Below are positions 1-10,734 of a stretch of 64,000 nucleotides of DNA, one piece after another. The DNA is taken from assembly GCA_964391865.1 (NCBI GenBank), contig CAYMNQ010000003.1, forward strand, positions 186,001-250,000, written 5' to 3'. The notes under the pieces are model-generated. The model was not told where the DNA came from and did not search any database. It worked only from the letters and a program-made list of their open reading frames with translations. The first letter of the stretch is position 1. Every line of letters starts with the position of its first letter. The position numbers were made by a program, and so were the translations under genes. This DNA is from DASZQL01 sp964391865 (GTDB lineage Bacteria; Planctomycetota; Phycisphaerae; Phycisphaerales; UBA1924).

Positions 1-60
1 CCGTGACCCGGATCGGCTGCGTGCGTCCCGCCCCGGCATCGGAACGCCGCGCGCGGGGGT

Positions 61-133
61 TCACGTGTAGCTCAATTGGCATGAGCAAGAAACTTTGGAT
101 TTCTTGGTTGCGGGTTCGAATCCCGCCACGGAA
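61..133 (+). tRNA. tRNA-Gln (anticodon TTG), with an imperfect acceptor stem
   Basis: A cloverleaf can be drawn directly: D-stem GCTC/GAGC (70-73/83-86) with a GG-containing loop, anticodon stem AGAAA/TTTCT (88-92/100-104) around loop CTTTGGA giving anticodon TTG at 95-97, a 5-nt variable loop, and a perfect T-arm GCGGG-TTCGAAT-CCCGC (110-126). The acceptor stem (61-67 with 127-133) pairs at five of seven positions; pairs 2 and 3 are C-A and A-G mismatches. The outer T-A pair is kept, which is a known identity feature of tRNA-Gln in organisms that use GatCAB, and gatB lies later in the window. No CCA is encoded. The D-loop is one base longer than usual. It could be a functional divergent tRNA or a decaying copy. 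Confidence 0.72.
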
Positions 134-527
134 CGAGGCTTGCTAAGCCTCGATGCGAGAGCATCCCGTCCCATCGGCTGGATCGGGGGCTCGTGCTCGG
201 CACGGGCCGGCGCGATCGGTGCGCGCACGAACGTCCCCGGGGGCGTCGTCGCCGCTGAGCCGCGCAGCGCGCAACGGGCCATGAGGTCGGCTGCGCCCCA
301 GCGAGCGACCGCGAACATCGGCGTGCAAGCGAGCACCGCGGAGGCTTGTCTTCCTCGCGCTCGCGGAGCCCGCAGGACAACGCGGCACTCTCGCCGGGGC
401 AACTCCGGCCCCGCCCGGACAGCGCGGCACTGTGACGGGCCGTCCCCCGGCCCAGCCCTTTCTCGGTTCGAGCGAGCGCGCGCGGTGCGCGCTCCAGGTT
501 TGCGTTTCTCTCTCAAGGAGCCCCGCC
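134..527. other. Intergenic region with two hairpins behind the tRNA
   Basis: Directly after the tRNA, 134-152 forms a perfect 8-bp hairpin (CGAGGCTT, loop GCT, AAGCCTCG), followed by a second hairpin GATGC-GAGA-GCATC at 152-165. No T-run follows, so these look like a 3' trailer structure more than a standard intrinsic terminator. The remaining bases up to the slipin start hold no gene that I can support; open frames here have the composition of random GC-rich sequence. A Shine-Dalgarno AAGGAG sits at 515-520. Confidence 0.5.
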
Positions 528-1679
528 ATGGTCCTTCGAATCCGTATCCGTGAGCACGAGCGCGGGCTGCACTTCCGGCACGGCAACTTCGCTGGTCCGC
601 TCCCGCCGGGCGTGCACTGGTTCCCGCGCGCCCTCATCAACCCCCGCGCCGACAAGGTCGAGCGCGTCAGCATCCTCGACCCGGTGTTCAAGCACCCGAT
701 GCTTGAGATGCTCGCGCGTCACCCGCGCCTCCGCGACGAGCTGGAGATCGTCGAGCTTGCCGCGGAGCAGCGTGCGCTTGTCTGGCGCGAGGGTCAGCTG
801 CTGGGCATCTTCGGGCCGGGGCGTCACGCGTTCTGGAAGTCGCCTGCTCACCCGGTGATCGAGGTGTTCGATACCGGCGCCCTGCGTTTCACGCACCCGC
901 GCCTCGACGCGATCCTCGCGCGCCCGCTCATCTTGGCGTGGTTCGAGGTGGTCGAGGTCGGCCCGGCCGACTCCGCGCTGCTCTTTGTGAACGGGCGTCT
1001 CGCCGAGCGGCTCGGCGAGGGCCGCCACGTCTTCTGGCGCGGCGGCGCGAACGTGAAACTCCGCCCCGTCGAGGGGCGCGAGCAGGTGATCGACGTCGCC
1101 GGTCAGGAGATCATGACGAACGACAAGGTGACCCTCCGCGTCAATCTTGTCGTGGCGTACACGATCACCAACCCCGAGGCGTCGGTGACCCGCGTGACCG
1201 ACGCCTCGCAGGCGCTGTACCGCGAGGCCCAGCTCGCGCTCCGCGCGGCGGTCGGGACCCGCAAGCTCGACGAACTGCTCGCGGACAAGGAGTCCGCCGG
1301 CGGCGAGGTCCGGCGAGCGCTCGCCGAGCGCGCGGCGGAGTACGGTGTGACCGTCCGCTCGGTGGGTCTGCGCGACATCATCCTGCCCGGTGAGATGAAG
1401 ACCATCCTCAACCGGGTGATCGAGGCGCAGAAGTCGGCGGAGGCGGAGCTCATCAAGCGCCGCGAGGAAACCGCCGCCGCCCGCAGCCAGGTGAACACCG
1501 CCAAGCTGCTCGCGGAAAACCCGGTCCTCGCGCGCCTCAAGGAGCTCGAGATGCTCCAGGACGTGCTCGCGAACACGAAGGCGACCTTCGTGCTTGGGCC
1601 GAGCGACCTGGCGCAGCAGGTGCGGAGTCTCGTAGCTTCGGGGCACGCGCCCGACCAGTCCGCCGCTCACTCACCCTGA
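528..1679 (+). CDS. SPFH/band 7 (slipin-like) protein
   Basis: A 383-residue protein of the stomatin/prohibitin/flotillin superfamily. The start is the ATG at 528, seven bases after a clear AAGGAG; a longer frame upstream has no ribosome site. The first ~190 residues contain a repeated module with the pattern VWREGQLLGIFGPGRHAFWK and a second related copy around ALLFVNGRLAERLGEGRHVFW. The canonical band-7 region follows (roughly residues 190-310: VDVAGQEIMTNDKVTLRVN...), then a helical Ala/Glu-rich segment typical of SPFH oligomerisation. No N-terminal transmembrane segment is evident, unlike classical slipins, so membrane association is uncertain. Such proteins usually scaffold membrane microdomains or proteases; no NfeD partner is adjacent here. 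Family assignment is firm, exact role is not. Confidence 0.85.
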   Translation: MVLRIRIREHERGLHFRHGNFAGPLPPGVHWFPRALINPRADKVERVSILDPVFKHPMLEMLARHPRLRDELEIVELAAEQRALVWREGQLLGIFGPGRHAFWKSPAHPVIEVFDTGALRFTHPRLDAILARPLILAWFEVVEVGPADSALLFVNGRLAERLGEGRHVFWRGGANVKLRPVEGREQVIDVAGQEIMTNDKVTLRVNLVVAYTITNPEASVTRVTDASQALYREAQLALRAAVGTRKLDELLADKESAGGEVRRALAERAAEYGVTVRSVGLRDIILPGEMKTILNRVIEAQKSAEAELIKRREETAAARSQVNTAKLLAENPVLARLKELEMLQDVLANTKATFVLGPSDLAQQVRSLVASGHAPDQSAAHSP

Positions 1680-1705
1680 GCCACGAGTTCTTCAAGCGAC
1701 CCCTC

Positions 1706-1742
1706 ACGCCCCGGCGCATCCGCTCTGGGGCGTTTCTCTTTC
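1706..1742 (+). terminator. Intrinsic terminator after the slipin gene (convergent with coaD)
   Basis: Stem ACGCCCC (1706-1712) pairs with GGGGCGT (1727-1733), followed by the pyrimidine tract TTCTCTTTCT. It lies in the short gap between the ends of the slipin gene and the oppositely oriented coaD. Confidence 0.65.
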
Positions 1743-1750
1743 TGCTCCCG

Positions 1751-2413
1751 CTACTGGCGCAGCTTCTTCAGCGCCGGATGCCCCGCGGCCTGTTTTTCCT
1801 TCAGCCGTTCGATCACCATCGGCGGGCACATCGATTTCAGCGCGTGGGGATCGGTGCCCATCGCGGTGATCTGTTTGATGAGCGTCGAGCTGGTGTACGC
1901 GAAGCTTTGCCCGGCGACGACGAACGCCGTCTCCAGCCCGGCGACCTCGCGGTTCGTCACCGCCTGCTGCACTTCGTACTGAAGATCGGAGAGGTTGCGG
2001 ATGCCGCGGAGGAGGACGGTGGCGCCGATGGACTTTGCCGCGTCGACGGTGAGGCCCTTGAAGCGGATGACCTCGACCGGCGCGTCGTCGGGAGATTTTG
2101 CCGCGAGTTCGTTCACCAGCGTGCGGAGCATCTCCAGCCGTTCGTCGGCGGTGAAGAGCGTCTCTTTGCTGGGGTTGATGCCCACGCCGACGACGAGTCG
2201 GTCGAAGAGTTTCCGGCCGCGCGCGACGACGTCGAGGTGCCCGTACGTCACGGGGTCGAAGGAGCCGGGATAGAACGCGACATGCGGCTTGGAATTTCTC
2301 GGACCCGCGCCGCTCTCCACGGGTGGGGCGGCGGGAGCGGTCGGCCGAGATGGCCCGGGGGTCCGGGAAGAAGCGCCGTCTCGCGGCGGGTGGGCGGCGT
2401 TGCCTTTGGGCAT
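1751..2413 (-). CDS. coaD: Phosphopantetheine adenylyltransferase
   Basis: CoaD transfers AMP from ATP to 4'-phosphopantetheine, the penultimate step of coenzyme A synthesis, in the cytoplasm. The nucleotidyltransferase signature YPGSFDPVTYGHLDVV (TxGH motif), the central RGIRNLSDLQYE and the C-terminal YTSSTLIKQI (equivalent of ISSTLIR) are all present in the expected order. The catalytic domain of about 160 residues is preceded by a ~45-residue Pro/Ala-rich extension not seen in most homologues. No convincing internal ATG exists just before the domain; a GTG at 2320 would shorten the extension. I kept the upstream ATG. The gene converges with the slipin gene. Confidence 0.93.
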   Translation of the reverse strand: MPKGNAAHPPRDGASSRTPGPSRPTAPAAPPVESGAGPRNSKPHVAFYPGSFDPVTYGHLDVVARGRKLFDRLVVGVGINPSKETLFTADERLEMLRTLVNELAAKSPDDAPVEVIRFKGLTVDAAKSIGATVLLRGIRNLSDLQYEVQQAVTNREVAGLETAFVVAGQSFAYTSSTLIKQITAMGTDPHALKSMCPPMVIERLKEKQAAGHPALKKLRQ

Positions 2414-2528
2414 GGCGCGAGTCTACCCCAGCCGGAATAGACCGATCGCGCCCGGCAAATCGGCGATGAAACCGCTTGGAACCGCGCGCGGCGAAAACAA
2501 GAATGAGGATGGTTCACGACTCGTCTCG

Positions 2529-2571
2529 ACGCCCGCGCGGGAAGCCTCCACCCGCGCGGGCGTTGCCTTTT
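2529..2571 (+). terminator. Long GC-rich hairpin with T-tract between coaD and the methyltransferase
   Basis: A perfect 13-bp stem, ACGCCCGCGCGGG (2529-2541) with CCCGCGCGGGCGT (2551-2563), loop of 9 nt, followed on the plus strand by TTGCCTTTT. It lies just downstream of the stop codon of the minus-strand methyltransferase, so it may serve that transcript even though the T-tract is on the plus strand. The polarity is therefore ambiguous. Confidence 0.55.
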
Positions 2572-2592
2572 CCCGCTGAGATAACCGACCAC

Positions 2593-3651
2593 TCAGCGAT
2601 TGGCATCGCCCTGCATCCCGGCGATTTTCTTCAGCGTTTTCTCGCCGACTCCCCGCGGCGAGAAGATCGCGCTCGCCGTGCGGTTGGGCCGGTCGAATTT
2701 CACGCGCAGCGGGCCGTTCGTGATCCGCTCGAAGGCGCTCTTCGCGTTCGCCTTGCTGAACTCGATCCCGATCGCCCGGCGGCGGAGTTCGCGCGCGACG
2801 ACGGCCGTGGTCCCCGAGCCGAGGAACGGGTCGAGCACGAGATCGCCCTCGTTGGATGAGCAGCGGATGACGCGTTCGAGGTACAACTCCGGGATCTGGT
2901 TGTCGTGGTTCGCGCGGCGTTCCTTGTTATTCCCCTGGATGCGCCCCCAGTTGGGCCCGTACCAGACGTCCATCGGCACGCGCATGCCGCTGGTGCCTTC
3001 TTTCTTGGAGTAGGTGCGCGGATCGAAGTATGTCGTCGCACGGTCGGAGGGTTCGAGGATCGGCTCGTCGTTCCACGTGCGCTTGAGCGGGTTCTTGCAG
3101 AAGTACAGCGCGTGGACCTTCGAGTTGATGAACCGCCCGCTGGTGTTCTGCCCGAAGCGGTAGTGCCAGATGCACCAGTTCACCATGTGCAGCCGCTCGC
3201 GGGGCTTGCCTTCGAAATCCTTGTCGCCCTTCAGGTGAACGACGATCTCCGCCGCCCAGTCGTCCGGGATGTTGATCCACAGCGAGCCGGTCGGCTTGAG
3301 CGCGCGGACGCACAGATCGATCCACTCATACGTGAATCGCACATAGTCGTCCTCGGGCATTTGATCGTCCCACTCGTCGTACGCGCGGTTCCAGTTGAAG
3401 GGCGGGTCGGCGAAGACCAGATCAACCTCCCCCGCGCGGCACTCGGGGATGGCGCGCAGCATCTCGCGGCAGTCGCCCACGTACACACGCGTATCCGGGT
3501 TCGGAAGGGCGTGGTCGGGCTTGAGCGTGCCGCTCGCTGTTCGGTCGCGCCCCGCTCGCGCGTGCCCGTTGAGTTTGGGTTCGACGACGGGCGCGCTCGC
3601 GGGCGCGTCGGATGAAACCGGCATGTTCCTAGCGGCTTTCTTGCGTGGCAT
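2593..3651 (-). CDS. Site-specific DNA methyltransferase (amino-MTase, beta-type order)
   Basis: A 352-residue S-adenosylmethionine-dependent DNA methyltransferase. Motif IV, ADPPFNW (about residues 81-87), comes before the AdoMet-binding motif DPFLGSGTT (about residues 276-284), the order of beta-group N6-adenine/N4-cytosine enzymes such as CcrM and HinfI. DPPF favours adenine N6 methylation. The start chosen is the ATG at 3651; a TTG nine codons earlier is possible. No restriction endonuclease gene is next to it, so it looks like an orphan methylase with a regulatory or cell-cycle role. The target sequence cannot be read from the gene. Neighbours (coaD, upp) are housekeeping genes, which argues against a recent restriction-modification island. 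Confidence 0.88.
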   Translation of the reverse strand: MPRKKAARNMPVSSDAPASAPVVEPKLNGHARAGRDRTASGTLKPDHALPNPDTRVYVGDCREMLRAIPECRAGEVDLVFADPPFNWNRAYDEWDDQMPEDDYVRFTYEWIDLCVRALKPTGSLWINIPDDWAAEIVVHLKGDKDFEGKPRERLHMVNWCIWHYRFGQNTSGRFINSKVHALYFCKNPLKRTWNDEPILEPSDRATTYFDPRTYSKKEGTSGMRVPMDVWYGPNWGRIQGNNKERRANHDNQIPELYLERVIRCSSNEGDLVLDPFLGSGTTAVVARELRRRAIGIEFSKANAKSAFERITNGPLRVKFDRPNRTASAIFSPRGVGEKTLKKIAGMQGDANR

Positions 3652-3758
3652 GGCAGTGACAGAGCCTATGCGCAGCAATGCGAATGCGCCAGCCGCACTG
3701 CGAAACGTCTGCCCTCCGTGGATAGATTGTCGCCGGCTGTCGGGGAGCGATCGGTTTT

Positions 3759-3783
3759 CAGCGATCAGCGATCAGCGGTCAGC
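3759..3783. repeat. Heptanucleotide tandem repeat, unit CAGCGAT
   Basis: Three head-to-tail units, CAGCGAT, CAGCGAT, CAGCGGT (3759-3779), plus a partial fourth. It lies in the gap between the upstream end of the methyltransferase and the 3' end of upp. It is one of five arrays in the window with the same 7-nt period but different units. Confidence 0.75.
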
Positions 3784-3924
3784 CGGGAATGGGCGAACGC
3801 AGGTGAGGGTGCCATGGCCGAGGCTCTGCTCGGCCACGACGTGTGCTGGGTGGGCTCCGATCGTGGCCGATCAAAGCATCGGCTACGGCACCCGCGCGCC
3901 GCAAGCCGCATCCCGCAACCCGCG

Positions 3925-4572
3925 CTACACCGTCCCGAACAATCGGTCCCCGGCGTCCCCCAGCCCCGGCAGGATGTAGCCGTGGGAGTTGAGCTGCCGA
4001 TCGAGGGCGGCGGTGTAGATCGTCACGCTCGGGTCGTGCTTTTCGAGTCGGCGGACGCCCTCGGGCGATGCGACCAAACAGATCATGCGGAGATCTTTGG
4101 CGCCCTCGCGCCGCAGCATGTCGATCGCTGCGACGGCCGACCCGCCGGTGGCGAGCATGGGGTCAACGAGGATCACCGGCCCGGCGTCGAGGTCCCGCGG
4201 CAGCTTGCACAGGTACTCGACCGGTTTCAGCGTGTTCTCATCGCGCGACAAGCCGATGTGCCCGACGCGCGCTTCCGGCATGATGTCGAGGATGCCGTCG
4301 GCCATGCCGAGCCCCGCGCGGAGCACCGGGCAGACGGTAATGGTGCCGCTGATCCGCCGCCCGTGGGTCTCTTCGAGCGGAGTGCGCACCGGCACGTCGT
4401 GATAGGGGAACGTGCGCGTCACCTCGTACACCATCAGCCCCGCGATCTGGTTCAGCAGCGCCCGGAAAGCGCGGAACCCCGTGTCGGCGTCGCGCACATG
4501 AGTCATCTTGTGCTGGATCAACGGGTGGTCCAGAACGACGAGGTTCGCGTGGTTCGGGTGCCGGGCGAGCAT
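3925..4572 (-). CDS. upp: Uracil phosphoribosyltransferase
   Basis: Upp salvages uracil by converting it and PRPP to UMP. The 215-residue product is the usual family length. Seen in order: HPLIQHKMTHVRD near the N-terminus, CPVLRAGLGM, the PRPP-binding signature VILVDPMLATGGSAVAAI, and the C-terminal uracil-binding stretch YILPGLGDAGDRLFGT. The ATG at 4572 starts the recognisable domain; an open frame continues upstream but is Arg/Lys-rich and unlike Upp. There is no strong Shine-Dalgarno. The gene is divergent from the secreted esterase, with a ~280-bp shared upstream region in which I could not define promoters. Confidence 0.95.
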   Translation of the reverse strand: MLARHPNHANLVVLDHPLIQHKMTHVRDADTGFRAFRALLNQIAGLMVYEVTRTFPYHDVPVRTPLEETHGRRISGTITVCPVLRAGLGMADGILDIMPEARVGHIGLSRDENTLKPVEYLCKLPRDLDAGPVILVDPMLATGGSAVAAIDMLRREGAKDLRMICLVASPEGVRRLEKHDPSVTIYTAALDRQLNSHGYILPGLGDAGDRLFGTV

Positions 4573-4853
4573 GAACCCAGAGTACCAGCGTGCCAAACGC
4601 GCGAAGTGTTCGTCTGCGATTCGGCGCAAAGCGTTGGCATCATTGAATTTATGGTGAGGGATCGAACTGCTTGTTGGAACCCTGCCGTGTGCGCGGCGGA
4701 TGTCATCTCCGTCTTTCGGCGATGTTTTCGCTCGACGCCGCCGCTTTCTGCGATACTGTGCAGCGGGTTGCTTGCAAGATTTTGCCGCCAAGCGATTCGT
4801 CTCGTGCAGTGGCTGGTCCTTCAGTTCGAAGGGTGTGTACCTTGCCTATACCG

Positions 4854-6077
4854 ATGCGTCGAAATGTGCCGTGCGCCGCAATCGCGTCGATCGCGTTCGC
4901 GGCGGGGAGTGCGACGGCGCAGCCGATCGTCCTTCGCAACATCACCTACGCGTACTCGGGTGCACAGCAGCAGTATTTCCTTCAACTCGATCTGTACCTG
5001 CCGTCGAATCAGGGCGGCCCGTACCCCTGCGTGGTGTGGGTCCACGGCGGGAGTTGGTCTGGCGGGCACCGAAACGCGGCGGCGGAAGACGCGGCACTGT
5101 TGACTTCGCTCGGCTACGCGGTGATGGCCCCGAGCTACCGATTCAGTCAGACCGCCGTCTGGCCGGCGCAGATGCACGACCTCAAGAGCGCGGTGCGCTG
5201 GCTCCGGGCGCACGCCGGCCAGTACTTCATCGATCCTGATCGCTTCGCGTCGTGGGGAGATTCCGCCGGCGGGCACCTCGCGGCGGTGCTCGCGACCAGC
5301 GGCGGAGCGGCGGAACTCGAGGGCACGCAGGGGAACCCCGGTTTCTCGAGCCGCGTGCAGGCGTGCGTCGATTTCTTCGGCCCGACGCGCTTCGCCGCCA
5401 TGACCGACTGGCACCTGCAGTGCACGTCATCGACCTCGCGCCTCATCGGACGCTGCCATTGGGAAGTGATTTGGAATTGGAACAACCCGGAGTGGGCCCA
5501 GTGGGTCCATTCATTCAATACGTCCGACCCGACGTTCTGGGCATCGAACGACGACCCGCCCTTCTTCATCATGCACAGCCCGGTGGACACGGTGGTCGAG
5601 ATTTCGCAGAGCACGATCCTGCGCGATTCTCTTGTCGCCGTCGAAGCCCCGGTGGTCTACGGCGAGATCCCCGGCCAGAACCACACGCGCACCATTGAGC
5701 AGACCAATCTCGCGCTCCAGTTCCTGCAGCAACACATACCCCCGCCCGAAATCGCGCCGATTGATCCCAACGGCCCGTTCGTTGGGAGCTCTCCCCCCCC
5801 GCCCCCGCCGCCCCCACCTCCCGCGCCGCCAGCACCTCCTCCCCCTCCTCCCGGACCGCCTCCTCCGCCGCCGTGCGCGGATTGTGACTACTCAGGTGCT
5901 GTCGGGCTGGGCGATCTGGCTTTGGTGATCGAGGGCTGGGAGGCCACGGTTTCTCCGGGGCTGGGGGGTGACGCGAACGTTGATGGTGTGATTGATCTCA
6001 AAGACATCGCCGACATCGTCGAGAATTGGGAAGCGGTGTGTGGGCGTTTACCCCCGCCGCCGCCGCCGGCTGGGTGA
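4854..6077 (+). CDS. Secreted alpha/beta-hydrolase (esterase/lipase-like) with Pro-rich linker and dockerin-like C-terminus
   Basis: A 407-residue exported hydrolase. An N-terminal signal peptide (MRRN then a hydrophobic core ending in ATA-Q) fixes the ATG at 4854. The alpha/beta-hydrolase domain shows the oxyanion-hole motif VWVHGGSWSGG, the nucleophile elbow WGDSAGG and a late His in GQNHTRT, typical of BD-FAE/carboxylesterase-like enzymes with an HGG oxyanion hole. After it comes a strongly Pro-rich linker (codons near 5795-5875), then two EF-hand-like segments (SGAVGLGDLALVIEGW and ANVDGVIDLKDIADIVENW) ending in a Cys. This last part matches the dockerin-like tail of four other secreted proteins in the window. 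The substrate cannot be told from sequence. Confidence 0.85.
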   Translation: MRRNVPCAAIASIAFAAGSATAQPIVLRNITYAYSGAQQQYFLQLDLYLPSNQGGPYPCVVWVHGGSWSGGHRNAAAEDAALLTSLGYAVMAPSYRFSQTAVWPAQMHDLKSAVRWLRAHAGQYFIDPDRFASWGDSAGGHLAAVLATSGGAAELEGTQGNPGFSSRVQACVDFFGPTRFAAMTDWHLQCTSSTSRLIGRCHWEVIWNWNNPEWAQWVHSFNTSDPTFWASNDDPPFFIMHSPVDTVVEISQSTILRDSLVAVEAPVVYGEIPGQNHTRTIEQTNLALQFLQQHIPPPEIAPIDPNGPFVGSSPPPPPPPPPPAPPAPPPPPPGPPPPPPCADCDYSGAVGLGDLALVIEGWEATVSPGLGGDANVDGVIDLKDIADIVENWEAVCGRLPPPPPPAG

Positions 6078-6119
6078 AGCATCGTGTCCCCGGCTCGTTC
6101 GCGGCGATAGTCTGAGCGG

Positions 6120-7007
6120 ATGGAACTGACGACGCTGCGGTATTTTCGCGCGATCGCGGCGGCGGGGCACATGACGCGCGCCGCCGAGGCGCTGGGCGTG
6201 ACGCAGCCGGCGCTGTCGTCGATGCTGCGCAAGCTGGAGGATGAAGTCGGCGCTGAGCTGCTGCACCGCACGGGTCGCGGCGTGACGCTCACGGAAGCGG
6301 GGCGGCTGTTCCTGCTGCACGCAGAGGAATCGCTGCGGCAGGCGGGGCAGGCGAAGACCGCCGTGCGCGAATTGATGAAGCTGGAGCGCGGGTCGATCCG
6401 GCTGGGGGGCGGAGCGACGGCGATTACGTACCTCGTGCCGCGCGCGGTCTCGCGCTTCCGCCGGGCGCACCCCGGCGTGCGGTTCTATGTGCGCGAAGCG
6501 GGCAGCGGCGCGGTGGCGGCGAGCGTGCTGGCGGGCGAGCTTGATCTCGGGATCGTCACGCTGCCGCTGAAAGCGCCCGGCTCGGCGGACCTGGAGGTGA
6601 CGGAGTGGCTCGACGATGAACTGCGCATGATCGTGCCGGCGCGCGGCTCGGCGGCGGCGGACGGGCTTGCTTCGAAGAAGTCGTTCCGCTGGCGCGATCT
6701 TGACTCGCGCCCGGTGGTCGCGTTCGAGGCGGGGTCGGCGGTGCGCGAGGTGATCGACCGGGCGGCGGTCGGCGCGGGCGTGACGCTCAACATCGTGATG
6801 GAGCTGCGCTCGATCGAATCGATCAAGCAGATGGTCCACGCGGGGATCGGCGTGGGGTTCGTGTCACGCTTCGCGCTGAAGCCGGCGGAGGGGCTGGCGT
6901 GCCGGGACGGGAAACTGGCGCGGCGGCTGGCGATCGTGCGCCGGCGCGACCGCATCCCCAGCCCGGCGGTGCGGGAGTTTGAGCGGGCGATGATCGAAGT
7001 GCGGTAG
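6120..7007 (+). CDS. LysR-type transcriptional regulator, probable regulator of acnA
   Basis: A 295-residue LysR-family protein. The N-terminal winged helix-turn-helix is clear (LRYFRAIAAAGHMTRAAEAL followed by GVTQPALSSMLRKLEDEVG), then a linker helix and the two-lobed periplasmic-binding-protein-like effector domain from about residue 90. It lies 120 bp upstream of acnA on the same strand, and that gap contains two T-N11-A dyads. In Bacillus the LysR protein CcpC controls aconitase in response to citrate; a similar role here is inference from gene order and operator sites, not from sequence identity. Start ATG at 6120 begins directly with the HTH, as is normal for the family. Confidence 0.9.
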   Translation: MELTTLRYFRAIAAAGHMTRAAEALGVTQPALSSMLRKLEDEVGAELLHRTGRGVTLTEAGRLFLLHAEESLRQAGQAKTAVRELMKLERGSIRLGGGATAITYLVPRAVSRFRRAHPGVRFYVREAGSGAVAASVLAGELDLGIVTLPLKAPGSADLEVTEWLDDELRMIVPARGSAAADGLASKKSFRWRDLDSRPVVAFEAGSAVREVIDRAAVGAGVTLNIVMELRSIESIKQMVHAGIGVGFVSRFALKPAEGLACRDGKLARRLAIVRRRDRIPSPAVREFERAMIEVR

Positions 7008-7037
7008 CGGATGGGTCGAGCATCATTATCTTGGCTT

Positions 7038-7070
7038 ATTGAACTAGTCAATATGATTGATTCGACTAAT
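7038..7070 (+). promoter_or_regulatory. Two LysR-type T-N11-A dyads upstream of acnA
   Basis: ATTGA-ACTAG-TCAAT at 7038-7052 is a perfect 5+5 inverted repeat with the T-N11-A geometry of LysR boxes. Eighteen bases further, ATTGA-TTCGA-CTAAT (7056-7070) is a second, imperfect copy. The stretch is strikingly AT-rich for this genome and probably overlaps the acnA promoter, whose -10/-35 I could not assign with confidence. Confidence 0.6.
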
Positions 7071-7127
7071 GGTCGATGAGGGCTAGACTTCCCGCGTCAA
7101 CACCATTCATCCGCAGGAGTCATCGCC

Positions 7128-9974
<2,847 letters not shown>

Positions 9975-10001
9975 TCGGGATCGAATGCACACGATCAAGA
10001 C

Positions 10002-10030
10002 CTGCGTGCTCTCCGCGTCTCTGCGGTGAA
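10002..10030. repeat. Half-copy of a dispersed palindromic repeat upstream of the small membrane protein gene
   Basis: CTGCGTGCTCTCCGCGTCTC followed by TGCGGTGAA resembles one arm of the intergenic palindromes built from GCG-rich purine/pyrimidine steps, such as the complete element at 10568-10682. No matching second arm is seen nearby, so this is a tentative assignment. Confidence 0.35.
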
Positions 10031-10041
10031 TCGAAATCTCC

Positions 10042-10524
10042 ATGACCCTCCCCGAACTCCAACTCCTCTTCCAATCCATCTCCTCCCTCGCCATCGCGGG
10101 TGGGTTTATCTACACGGCCGTGCAGTTCCGCGCGTGGCGGCAGGCGGCGCATGTCGCCAACTTCTCCAAGCTCGTCGAGATGCAGATGTCGCTCCGCCGG
10201 ATGCGGGTGGAGGACCCCTCGCTCGCGCACATCTACCGCGACGACGTGCAGGACCTGCACAACGACCGCGAGATCCGCGAGCACTTCATGAACCTGATGC
10301 AACTCTCGGTGTTTGAGATCGTGTGGTACGCGCACCGCGAGGGGCAGATCGCGCCGGACTACTTCCGCTCGTGGGAGAAGCGGATGCACGCGATCGTGGT
10401 GGAGGAGTCGTTCCGCAAGATGATGAACGGGCCGTCGATGAAGATTCTGCACGACGAGTTCCAGGCGTACATTCTGGAGTTGATGAGGCGGGTGCCGGCC
10501 GCAACGTCGGGTCGGCGGCCGTAA
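10042..10524 (+). CDS. Small membrane-anchored protein of unknown function
   Basis: A 160-residue protein with one N-terminal hydrophobic segment (LFQSISSLAIAGGFIYTAV, about residues 9-27) followed by a basic, alpha-helical cytoplasmic region (RAWRQAAHVANFSKLVEMQM...). The rest reads as a helical bundle rich in Arg, Met and Glu without catalytic motifs that I recognise. The layout resembles DUF6082-type and other small membrane-anchored helical proteins common in Planctomycetota and Cyanobacteria, but I cannot name a role. Translation signals are weak. It is followed by a large inverted-repeat element, which separates it from the peptidase gene. Confidence 0.7.
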   Translation: MTLPELQLLFQSISSLAIAGGFIYTAVQFRAWRQAAHVANFSKLVEMQMSLRRMRVEDPSLAHIYRDDVQDLHNDREIREHFMNLMQLSVFEIVWYAHREGQIAPDYFRSWEKRMHAIVVEESFRKMMNGPSMKILHDEFQAYILELMRRVPAATSGRRP

Positions 10525-10567
10525 GAATCGTTCTCAGCGGTGATACGGAGGGCGCGGACGAACCGAA

Positions 10568-10682
10568 GACCGTTCAACGCGAAGGTCGCGAAGTGCGCGA
10601 AGAAGGCTCTGATTCAGCCGAAAACATTCTCGCTGACTTGCTGTTCCTTTGCGCATTTCGCGGCCTTCGCGTTCAAACCGTC
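10568..10682. repeat. Large imperfect inverted-repeat element
   Basis: The left arm beginning at 10573 (TTCAACGCGAAGGTCGCGAA) is matched on the opposite strand by the right arm ending at 10676 (TTGAACGCGAAGGCCGCGAA), about 28 bases per arm with a few mismatches, separated by a ~50-nt centre. The arms are built from repeated GCGAAG steps. This is a REP/MITE-like non-coding element filling most of the 210-bp gap between two plus-strand genes. It carries no ORF of its own. Confidence 0.75.
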
Positions 10683-10734
10683 CGGCCGGGCATCACGAGA
10701 ACCCGGCCGTGCGGCGCTCGCCTACACTCCCGCC

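Noticed and set aside
134..152. The hairpin GAGGC-TTGCTAA-GCCTC has the look of a tRNA-Ser(GCT) anticodon arm, raising the idea of a second or permuted tRNA.
   Set aside because: No matching D-arm, T-arm or acceptor stem lies around it; the T-arm nearby belongs to the tRNA-Gln.
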